Origin: Triplophysa rosa
Lineage: Eukaryota > Chordata > Actinopteri > Cypriniformes > Nemacheilidae
NCBI RefSeq assembly: GCF_024868665.1
Contig: NC_079893.1
Span: 9,906,407-9,970,406, forward strand
Direction of reading: 5' to 3'
Length of the DNA stretch: 64,000 nucleotides
This document shows positions 37,901 through 49,900 of this stretch, in pieces (position 1 is the stretch's first letter; every line of letters begins with the position of its first letter). The position numbers and the translations under genes were made by a program. Under the pieces are notes generated by a model that searched no databases, was not told where the DNA came from, and saw only the letters and a program-made list of their open reading frames with translations.

Positions 37901-40900
37901 ATACTTTAATAACCGTTTAACCGGGTTTTACTGGCAGTTTTACTGGTTCCAGTACCTTTCTTTTGAAGTACTTGTCGAATTTGAGCCGAGCGAGTGCTAG
38001 ACATTGATCCCAGTGGGTGGGTCTCCGACTCAACTGCTTAATGACCTGAAATGATCCTTCCATACTCTCCCCAGTCATCAACCTCTACACACACAGAAGC
38101 AATGGAATCAGACGACGGCACTGGATGAATCAGAGGGTTTAGATAAACGTGTTGTGTATATTCTCACCTGCAGCACATCCTGTGGTGACGGATGACTCTG
38201 CCAAAACATGTTGTACATGGAGGGCTTGTGGGAGAAAGCGCTCTCGAACTACACACGCCGAACACAAGAACATACATCAGAACACTCATTTAAAGGGGTC
38301 ATATGGCGCGAACACGTGTTTTTCTGTGTCTTTGGTGTGTTATAAGTTGCCCATGCATGTATTAGACACGTAAAATTGCACAAATGAAAGTGTCGGAACA
38401 AAAGATGCATTCTATCTAAAAGCGAATGCTCACCCAGAACTGCCTGAAACGCCTCGTGTAACCAACCCCCACAAATCTACGTCAGTTCGTGGTATGATTT
38501 GACTAAGACCGCCCAAATGTATACGCAAGTAAGGTGAGCGTACCTGTCAGTACAATTGATTTGGAACATGATGTTCCAAATATGGTAAGAGGCGTTACAT
38601 TTCCGTCACACGCTTGCAGTATTCGACCAATCACTACGCACTAGTTAACTGGCCAATCATAGCACACCTCGCTTTTCAGAGCGATGAGCTTTGTATAAAA
38701 TCTGCACGTTTCAGAGAGGCGGGGCAAAGAGGAGATACAAACATGCACGGTATGTGGAAAATACAGCGTTTTGTAGACACATTGCATTACATCTAAAACA
38801 AACTGTAATATTCGTTTTAAATACTATTAAATGGTTAAAATAGATACGGTCTTTTTGTAAAAACTGTCAGTTAAAGTTTTCAAATGAATGCTTTTAAACA
38901 TGTCATACCTTGTTTTAATGAATTAAAAGGAAATGTGTTGATGCAAGTGTTTTTAAGAAAATCATGTTTGACATCTTGAAACCAAGATTTCGTGAAAATC
39001 ACAAAATAGTAAAAGTATACTGGTCCCTCTGGACAAACACAGTTTATTAAAGGGACATTAAGCTGAAGAATGACACTTATGTTGCAAAGGCCCGTTCATA
39101 TTGCCCGCGAATATTCGGTGCGTATGTTCGTCACGATAATGTTCTAGAACAAAAACAATAGATTCTTATGAAGTTTTTCATATAGACCGCGAATATCCGC
39201 TCGGCAAAAAAGCGAAGGTTTTTTTTTCGTCTAGTGCGACGAATCTTTCCTCATTCGCAAAGCGACGAAACGGACCGTCCAATAAGAATTGAGCATTTTA
39301 CGTCACGCGCCTAGAGCCACTGAGGGCACGCGGGGGCGCTAAAGGCTCAGAAAGCTGTTGTGAGAGAATAGATGTCGAGTTGTTACTGTCATTGGTGTCA
39401 GAACAGACAGAACTTTTTGAAAAAAGTCACAGCAACTACAAAAACCAGGACAAAAAAGTTCTGTGGCATAATTTGAGGTGGCATTCAAATATAAAAGTAT
39501 AAACAGTATATATAAACTAATATACTGTATATAAATAATCTTTCATATGAATACAATTCCCATGTTATGTTGTAGTATGGGATATTCTGTCCCCTCCACA
39601 GCACAGAAACAGCACTACTCAAAATCACTAAAGATCTCCTTCTAGCTGCTGACTCTGGTTCATTATCCATTTTACTTCTGCTTGATTTGAGTGAAGCCTT
39701 TGACACAATCTCACATACTATTCTTCTAGATAGACTCTCTTCTATTGGTATCACTAACATACCCCTTAAATGGTTTCATTCATATATCTCTGGCCGCACT
39801 CAGTTCATTCAATTAAAATCATTTACCTCTGATATAGTCCCTATTCATTCAGGTGTGCCTCAGGGCTCTGTCCTAGGGCCACTGCTATTTATTATCTACC
39901 TTCTTCCTCTTGGTTATATTTTTCGCAAACACCACGTTAACTTTCATTGCTACGCAGATGACACCCATCTCTACCTTTCTACCAAACCTAACTCTAAATT
40001 CCCTCCATCCTCTCTTATTAATAATCTACTTGACATAAAAACCTGGTTTACTTCAAGTTTTCTCAAATTAAACAGTAATAAAACTGAACTTCTTATAGGT
40101 TTCAACATTAAACAAACTTCAAAACTTTTCTATTCTTATTGATAATTTCTCCATTTCCCCCCCTCTTCAGGTTAAGAGTCTGGGAGTCATCTTCGATAGC
40201 ACTCTCTCTTTCACATCCCATGTTAATGTTACCCGGTCTGCTTACTTTCACCTTCGAAACATTAACCGTTTACGTTCTTCACTCCACTGCCATTCTCGTT
40301 CATAGTCTAGTCACGTCTTGCTTAGACTATTGTAATTCTCTTTTGTTTGGCCTTCCGCATAAAACATTTCATAAATTGCAACTGGTTCAAAACTCAGCTG
40401 CCCGTATTATCACTTGCACCTCTTCTATTCATCACATCACACCCATCTTACAACAGCTTCATTGGCTCCCTATCATTTATCGTATTAACTATAAAATACT
40501 TCTCCTTACTTTTAAAGCTATTCATAATCTTGCACCTTCATATCTTCTTGACCTCCTCCATATTGCCACACCTTTTCGCACTCTTAGATCCTCTTCTTTT
40601 ATTCATCTTTCTGTTCCTTCTGTTCGTCTTGTTACTATGGGGTGCAGAGCTTTCAGTCGCTGTGCTCCCCAGCTTTGGAATGCTCTCCCGTCTGAGCTTC
40701 GTAACACTAACTGTCTCTCACATTTTAAATCTAAACTCAAAACTAGGCCTGTGATGATATATTTCACGATTTACAGTAATTATACTTGTCTATGTCGATT
40801 CTGAAATCGCAAAGGCTTCAATTCTGTTTTATGCACAGCTCTTCCATGAACTACGGCTCTTTGATCAGTAGGAAGTACCGCTCGATCTAAAATCACTATG

Positions 40901-43900
40901 GCTGCTTTCGAAATGGCATACTTCCTTGCTATATAGTAGGCAAAAAGTAGTAGGTGAACGAATAGTATGTCCGATCCGTCAGTATTCATAAAACAGTAGG
41001 CGAGAAATATCCGGGTGGTGGAGAATTTCTCGTGAGATTAAGACGTGCGTATACTAATGTTGCGTCCGAATACGCCTACTCGAGAGCCCCTCTGGCTTTT
41101 GGATGTGGCGGCGTTTAACCGTAATCCATTGAGAAACTGAGCATAAAAATTACTCAATATATCGTCCCAGCCCTACTCAAAACCCATCTGTTCAGTACAG
41201 ACTACTCCCTTTGACCACAACCTTATGGTGTTTTTAAATGTATTGTATTTGATTGTCTTTATTGGTGTTGTTTTGATAATAGTGTAAGGTGACCTTGAGT
41301 GTCAAGAAAGGCGCCTATAAATAAAATGTATTATTATTATTACAAATATATTGGCGCTACCAGTAAAAGTCATCAAATACAATCAGTTTCTTCAAATTTC
41401 TTTATTTTTATTTATATACAATAACTAAGCAGTTTTGCTTGTAGGTAGAAAGCACAGGCACATGTAAACAAACATCAAGTCAAGTGTACACATATTTTAC
41501 AACTGTTTAAATAGTACAGCTGCAATGCAAATGCCATTTGGTAACTAATTAACCCCCAAGACCATCGTCCTGAAGTAACGATGAAAACGATCGTGGTACA
41601 GTTTTAACTCCTGGATCAATCTATTAAACTCCCCGTGCTCTTCTCTCTTCTCAAGAATAGGGTGAACCCAATATCATCTTTTTCTCTCCCTTTGCTCATT
41701 CAGGCAAAAAACAATAAACTCATCTTCGCTGCTGCTGGAGAAATCCATTTCTTGTTCTGCTGTTGTAAGTACGTAAAGCAAACAGTACTAGTAGCCTGTA
41801 TTGCTAAGCTTTAAGCTTTTCTTCTTCTCAGCAGCCAAAGCCTGAATAGCGGTTGAGCGCCACCTAATGTTTAGGCGTGAAATGTATTCTCCATCAGCGC
41901 CATCTACCGTGCGGGCATCAAATAGAAGAAAGCGAACATTCGTTTCGTCGTTGATATGAAAACTTGGTTCGTCGTGTATTCGTTTCGCTTTTTCGCATCT
42001 CCCGCAATCTGAACGGGCCTTTAAGCGCAAGTGATTTACATGTTAAGTCAATGCAAAGACGCGATAGACATCCTGCGGCGCGAATGACGCGATTAGACAC
42101 ACGTAAAGCCTCGTTCAGACAGCCAGAGACTTTGTCACTGTGTGTCGCTTGTCTCTTGCTATGAGATCGTTTGAAGGCATTCCTAGCTTTGGTTGTCCTA
42201 GTAAAAGTTTGAACAAACCCTCCAGTAACTGACGAGAGATGGATGACGTGAGCTCCACTGTTTTACTCCAATTGGTAGTCGCTCGCGAAAGTCGCTCATC
42301 ATTTGCATAAAGTTGAACAATTCTCAACTTTTGTCGCTTGACTCCCATCGCTGGACATGCCCAATTTCTGTCGCCAACGGTCACTGTTGCTCGTGTCGCC
42401 GTAAGTCGCCAGCTCTCCATTGAAATGAATGAGATCGCGTCGCTCTGCAGCTGCTAGTTTCTGGATGTCTGAATGGGGCTTAACGCGTGATTCGCGCGAA
42501 TTGAAAAATCTGAACTGTGACAAATATTCGCGCCGCGTTAACCAATCAGGAGCTTGCTCTAGTAGTGACGTGATTACGACGTAGCGAGAGGAGTCAGAAA
42601 TCAGAAACAACCATTTGATGACGTCTGGTGTGAACGCTCAGTAATGTTTATGGTTAAAATGGAAATATATGTGTGTTTACTGACCTTATCTCTGGCCCAC
42701 TGTATGGTGTGTTCAATAACAGCAGGAAAAGACTTTAGAGTGCAAAATGGAATTTCCTCCTCAGGTGGGTCTCTCTAAGAAACAAACACAGGTGTGAACA
42801 AACAAAGCAAAGCAAAGCAAAAACAAAACTGGCACATAGCATATACTCACATGACTGTTGTAGGACTCAGTGAGATTTGGGATGATGATCTCCGTGTGTC
42901 CTTTCGTACCCATGGTACCCGAGTCTAACAGAGCTTTCTGATTCGATACGCTCCGACTGCGAGTTCAAAAGCAAAGATAAATCACACATGCAAAACATGT
43001 TAAAATCTCTAACAAAAATCAAAGCATTACCTATCCACGTATCTCCTTGCCTCCACGTTATCCAGTGCTGTGACCACCACGTTGAGATGGGAGAAGAAAA
43101 CATCACTATAGGTGTCCTCTGTAGCAGGACACACTTTGTTCAGATGGGCATCTATATGCAATTCTTGGTTTATTTCTAATGTAGCTACTGCTGCTGTAGT
43201 GCTTTTAGGCTTCTACAGAGAGAAAGAAAGAGAGACGTTAAAACATCTGAAACACTGATGGGCAAACGTCTTAACTTTGCTGACCACAAAAGAAAAAAAA
43301 CCTGTATGTGCTGAGGCCTAAAGAGAAACTGTCGGTTGAGGTTGGATTTCTCAATCAGATCTGGATCGGTAATGCAAATCTAGAGAGAAAAACATTAGTC
43401 ATGATATATATTTTCATTTTTTTATAAAAAGCTGGCAGGTCCACTCAGGTGCGTATCCTCACCTCTCCCGAGCATCTGTTTAGCCCCACACCCATCAGTG
43501 CCAAATTCTTCAACATCTCACAGCCAATAGCACCACAGCCCACCTGAATATTAAATGCATCAGCAGTGTGTTCATCTTGTCTATATTACTAGGAAATCAA
43601 TACACACTAACATTAAAAGCCAATAGAAGTGTTTTTAAAAGGTTAGGTTTTAATGTGTGACACTGAACTTTAAAATTAAAAAGCATTTTCCATTTATTTA
43701 ATATCTTTTACTTACCATAAAAACATGAAACATGTGCAGTTTCAAACACAGTGACTCCCCGATGCACGCCCTCAACGCATCGTACCTATCACCCCTACAA
43801 CCACATAAGCTTGACAAAATCAGTATTTAAAGGGATAGTACACCCAAAAAGAAAAATGTGATGTCAAGCTCACCTCGAGGCAAATTCCTCAGTGCGGAGA

Positions 43901-46900
43901 GACTGGAGAGGCTGAACTACTTCCATTGCATCAAGATAAAACTATATAGACACACACAAAATTATTCCCATCTCTCTTTATCATGATGTCATAATGCACA
44001 AAGTACTTGTGACCTTTGACCTACCCATTGCTGAAGAGGGGTGAACTTTCCAGTGAGAGCCTTCAGCACCTCCTGACTAGCGATGCCGCCCACCGCTGCG
44101 GCGAGAGGAGAGAGACATCCCCTTGCACAACGAGAAACGCACCTCACCAGCTCCTCATTTATACACACCTGACGACACACATTTGAGTTAAAAGACAAAA
44201 ATATGTGATGTGTGCACAACAGGAAATGACATGTAAGTGAACGAGTGTTAGTTAAAACCTCACCTTGCTTTTAAGGGTTTTATTGATCTCCTCTGTGATC
44301 TTCAAGAGAAGTTCAGCGTCCTGCAGACACCTACATAGACCAGAGAAATATTCGATTAGCATTAGCATTATTTCTCGTGACAAAAAAATAATAATGAATT
44401 TCCTAGTGGAGATACAAGGCTTCTGTCTCAGAGTTATTTACCCAATGTTGGGAAGTCTGCCGTGCTGTTCCAAAAAGGCATCCAAAGCTAACATGATGGC
44501 ATGGAGTTGTAGAGGGACCTGATTGAACGAAAACATGAATTAAGATGAAATGTGTCTGAATATGAAGAGTTTGGTTCCAAAATGAGATAATTTTCTATTA
44601 TTATGCATTCCAATTAATATCAATCAAACTGCAGTTGGTTTGTTTTGATTTAAGCCATAATAACTAAAAAAAATACAGCTAACTAACACAATAAAAACAT
44701 GATAACATCATAAAAAACATGATTTTTGAGCAATTTAAAAAATGGAGTTATCTCATTTTGGAAACAAACTCTTCATATGTTCTTTAGCAATGAGAGAGGT
44801 TGTGATTCTGACCTCTGGTTTACTGAAGTCTGGAGTGAGAAGCTGAGGGTCAGATAATTGCTGTTCCATCGTCTCCTACACAAACGGACACAGGAAACAG
44901 TTCATTCATTGTACATCACCATCATTATACAGATCGACTGACTGAATGATTCAGAGCGTTGACATACAAAGATGATGGTTTTAGGGGTCTTAACCAGGCG
45001 AAAGATTCCTCCATGTGTATAGGGCTGGAATGATGAAGTATCTCCAATTGCAAAACTGTAGGGAGACAGAACTGTACACGCAAGCCACAGTTAGATTGTT
45101 AAAGGAATAACTGCACAAAAAAAACTGAAGATAGTTTTTATTTTGGGCTAAACTATACCTTTAAAGGAATAGTTTGCATTCAAAATGAAAATTCTGTCAT
45201 CATTTACTTACTCTGATGTCATTTTAAACCTTTGTGATGTTCTTTCTTCTGCAAAACACGAAAGAAGATATTTTTGGTAACCAACAACCATTGGTCCCCA
45301 TTCACTTCTATAGTACGGACACAAAACCAATGCAAGTCAATGGGGACCAAAGGTTTTCTGTTACCGGCATTTCTCAAAATATCTTCTTTTGTGTTCAGCA
45401 GGTTTGCAATGAAAAAAGGGTATGTAAATAATGACAGAATTATCATTTTGAAGGTGAACTATACCTTTAAGCCTTTTCACATGTCTCTAATACCCTGAGC
45501 TCAAAGGTGTGTTAACTGTATATGTACCTGTAACTTGGTGTGTGGTACCATTTAGATCAGTCATGCCGTTTATTTCCTTGAAACACACACTCTGTCCTGT
45601 TTGAAGACCATGTGTTCGGCTGTCCATACACATAACCACGCCAGAGGTGCCCTGTGATTGGATGAAGACAACATGACAGAGCATTGTAGCTGAGATTCTG
45701 TTTATTAGACTATAAGAGCAACCAGAAGTGAATGCAACAGAAAAAGTTGAAGGATCAGGATATTTACCTGGCTGATGGTTTGAATGAAAAGTTCTTTTGG
45801 TTCCTCTCCTGTCGGATCGGAAACCTCAAATGTGTCCCCGAAATCGCAGAAAACTCGTGAGGAGATTCCAAACACGTCACAGCTGATGAACTACACCAAA
45901 ACACCATGACATCATATCATCACATACATGCAAATAGATCTCAATTTAAATGCAGTTCTGTTTATATATTATGTTTGGGAATGTTTTACCTTGATAGGAG
46001 GCTGTTGAGCGTGGCAGAAATGACTGATACGTTTCTGTAAGTTCAGCTTCGTCTCGGTTAATACTACACACTACAAGAATAAACAAATAGACACGTCACA
46101 TACGATATGAACATACTGAATCATCTTCATTCAGAAGACAGGATACTATAAAATAGGGATGCACGATATTATCGGCAGATAATGGCTTATAAATGAATTA
46201 TCGGAATCGGTAAAGAAAATAACGATAAAGAAAATAACGCCGATATGACTCGCCGATAGGAAGCTGTAATTAAACCATGCTTGTAAAAGCAGCACATTCT
46301 TACATTAACTGAGTGCGCAAAGAAATCCATCTCTGCGCCCTTTAGCCGCGCACTGCCTATTTATTGATTAACGTTTTTACCTAAAACACCGAGCAAAAAT
46401 AAAGTTGAATCCTGCCCATCGTCCATCGGGAGTAGACTTTGAACTTCAGCTCAAGCGTGCATAATATGCAACGCGCCGCCCTGTGACTTTCGTCTCTGAA
46501 ATGGAGACTACAAAACGGCAGTGTGAAGAGGTCCGTGTAACGCTTTGCAGTTCTTTTTTCAATTTTCACCATCAAAATTAATCAAATGAAAATTGGTTTC
46601 AAACTTTCATTTTCAATTTTCATGGGTACTTCACAAATGGATAATTGTCTGTCAGTTTCATTTTCAATTATACGTGTTTGGGTAATTGCTTCAGAATTTC
46701 AGATTTTCGAACAAACACAAAAATTACTTGTTTTTCCAATTTTACATTTACGTATGTGCTTGCGCTTGAAGCTGGATCGTACCATTATCGCCGGTGGTAG
46801 TGGTGTAGTCTACAGCCGCCCACGGACCCACAACGCTGTCGCGTTATGAAAGGCCTATGGTTTATCTTATCATATTTATCTCCCTTATGTATTACACATG

Positions 46901-49900
46901 TATTAAATAAATTTTACTAACACTACTGTCTGGTCTGTAATCATTAATCTATTCGACATCGGTTGCCGTTTTGGTTTTAGTCAGTAGATGGCAATGCTGC
47001 GATCTGTATGTCATTGGGAACGGCCGGGCAGCAAGTGCAGTGAGTGCACGCACAAAAAGTAGAAATGATGGATAACTTGTATCAGTCGCAGCCCGAGATA
47101 TTACGTACGGTGGCGTATTGCTGCCACATACATTTTATTTTTCCACTCAATTATGTCATAATAACAAGATCATATGTCGTTAAAACAATATATTTTGTCG
47201 TTTTGATGGGATAATACAAGTGTAACTTTGGTTTGAGAAGTGGGGGGGACACAGAATGGGAAGAAATGTTGTTGATTTGAATCCTATCACAAATTCAAAA
47301 TACCTATATTTTGCGTTGTTTTTGATTGTTTAAATTGATTAAACAAAAATGTGTTTTTATTGTGTAGCAAAAGTGGATGTTCATGAAGGGGGAAATGCGA
47401 GTATTGACTGAGAAACAGAGGAAAACTGGGCTTGTAAACCTGAATCTGCGGTCGGAAGGAGACGAGGATTACTTTCTAAAATGCTTAACGAGGTTTAACG
47501 TACAGTTGTCATGTCAAGCCTTGTCATAAACACTAACTGCTGTTAAAAGAACGAGTCCATATTAAACAAAAAAAAGTAATAAATCGCGCGTTGCGCGTTT
47601 CTTCCCCACAGAAGTCCATTATAAGGAAACAGCTTAACATAGCCTACCGAAACAACGACCATGTAAAAACAGGTTTCTATTCAATTCATATCAAAACCAC
47701 GTGATTGAAAACAATCTTTCAGTGATCTTTTTTTAGAGTGTGCAGGCCACGCACGCATCGACACAGGCAGACTCTCTGTGTCCTGCTCGTTTCTAGGCTA
47801 CATCTCCGTGGCGATGACGGCGTGTGGTTAAAAAATCATTATAAACACATTTGAAAGTGAGGGGGACACGAACGGGATTTTGAAAAGTGAGGGGGACATG
47901 TCCCCCCTGTCCCCAGTGGAAATGACGTCCCTGGGATAATATGGCATTTAAATGATATATTTTCTTGTTATAAAGGGATAATATGACGTCTCATAATAAT
48001 TAGGCTACACATTAACCGTGAAAGCGACATGTTTTCTAGATGGACATTCTACCAACCGACAGATCACACTTTCATATGAATCAAGCGCACTCCACTCACT
48101 CATTGTCCAGACAATGTGTTTAACGTGCAAAGGTAACGGTGATCTGATATAAACAGTAGTACGCACTGTAACCCCCTACCACCGGCGATAATGGTACGAT
48201 CCAGCTGCACAAGCGCAAGCACATAAATGTAAAATTGGAAAAACAAGTAATTTTTGTGTTTGTTCGAAAATCTGAAATTCTGAAGCAATTACCCAAACAC
48301 GTATAATTGAAAATGAAACTGAGAGACAATTATCCATTTGTGAAGTGCTCATGAAAATTGAAAATGAAAGTTTGAAATCAATTTTCATTTGATTAATTTT
48401 GATGGTAAAAATTGAAAAAAGAACTGCAAAGCGTTACACGGACCGTGAAGACACCAATGTTCTTGTTGCTTCTTTAATTAATATTCACCAAATTCATTTT
48501 CCAAATGTTTTAAAATTAAAATTACATTTATTTACAAATTTAAACATTAAAATCATAATTTTAAAATGTGAAAAGCAGGGCTCGACATTAACGCTTGTCC
48601 GGGACAAGTGAATGTTTTGTATGGGCAAGTGAGAGATAACTTTACTTGCCCGACTGGACAACTTGAAAAAAAATTACAACAGTGCGACATATATGTAGAA
48701 TAATAAGAATATGTGCATTAGACAGAGCTGTGTGTTTGTGTGTAGTGCGTTTGTCGTGGTGGTGCTTGTTGTGTGTGACAATAATCAATGCCGCATCGCA
48801 CTGAGTCCATGTAACTACATGCGGACACGGAATCCTGTTACTTAAATATCATCTGGCTGTTCTGCGTGCCGGATGAATTACGTGCACAGTTTAACATACA
48901 ACACGAGTGATGGTCGAGTATTTTATCTGCGTCTGCACTGTATGAGAATGTGAACACATGAACTTCTTCTCCAGTCAGAGTTGCTCTGTGAGTTTATTTT
49001 ATGAGCGTTTTACTGTTAAGCTATCTGCAAACAAGCGTCTTCTAGTGATGGGTCGTTCTTGAACGATTCGTTCATTTTGAACGAATCTTTAATGTGACTC
49101 GGGAAGAACGAGTCGTCTTAGGGAGTGATTCATTCAGTTGCGCATGCGCATTGCGCAACATTCTATGGGTCCTGTACTGGAATTCAAGAAGAATGAACGA
49201 TTCAAACCCGAAGACTCAAGAGGTGAACTAATCAATTCTCTTTCCGGCTCTGACTGCATTGGTTTAGCTTACGACGCTGTCACGTGATGAACGAAGGAGT
49301 CAAACCCGAGGACTTGTCAGATAAGAGGTGTGGTGAGCTAATCATAGACTAAAGACCCAGGTAAACAATGAATTAATCTTTTCTGTTTCTTATAGCATTA
49401 TAGTTTTGTATTGTTTGTAATGTGATCAACGTTTGCATAATGAGTAGATGTGTTAGGAAAGTAACATGTAACATTTTAATTACATTTTGCTAAAATGAAC
49501 GAAATGAACGATATGACTCGAAAAAAGATTCGTTCATTTTGCTGAACGAGACTCAAAGATCCGAGTCAGTAAAATGATCCGAACTTCCCATCACTAGAGT
49601 CTTCCCGAAGACCCGTCAAAATAAAAGTCCTGTTAAATTGAACACTCAGTCAAAAAATACTGTGGTGTACTATAGTATTTGCGTTAGAAAATTGTAGTGG
49701 CCTTGTAGTGAATTGTTAAACACTGTATACTATAGTAAAGTTCAAAAAAGTATCTATGCAGTTTACTATAGTATACTACAGTAATTTATGTGGACAAATA
49801 TACCGCTATTGTATAGTTTAAAAGGAAAAATACACAACTGAGAAATATTCAAACAAATTTAGGTAATCTAAAAATGATACGGCCATAATTTAGTCATCTG

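Larger units (their letters stand above)
39086..42022. mobile_element. TIR element hosting an L2-like LINE fragment
   Basis: Left end AAAGGCCCGTTCATATTGC and right end GCAATCTGAACGGGCCTTT are inverted repeats. It sits in the 4.4-kb uba6 intron 38249-42684. The LINE fragment 39589-41342 accounts for most of the length. No clear target-site duplication was found. Confidence 0.55.

Noticed and set aside
39687..40804. A functional reverse transcriptase gene
   Set aside because: Truncated, frame-disrupted and split by a MITE; a dead L2-like fragment.
48100..48388. Open frames matching those at 46586-46849
   Set aside because: Both are in the inverted arms of element F and mirror each other; no independent coding evidence.
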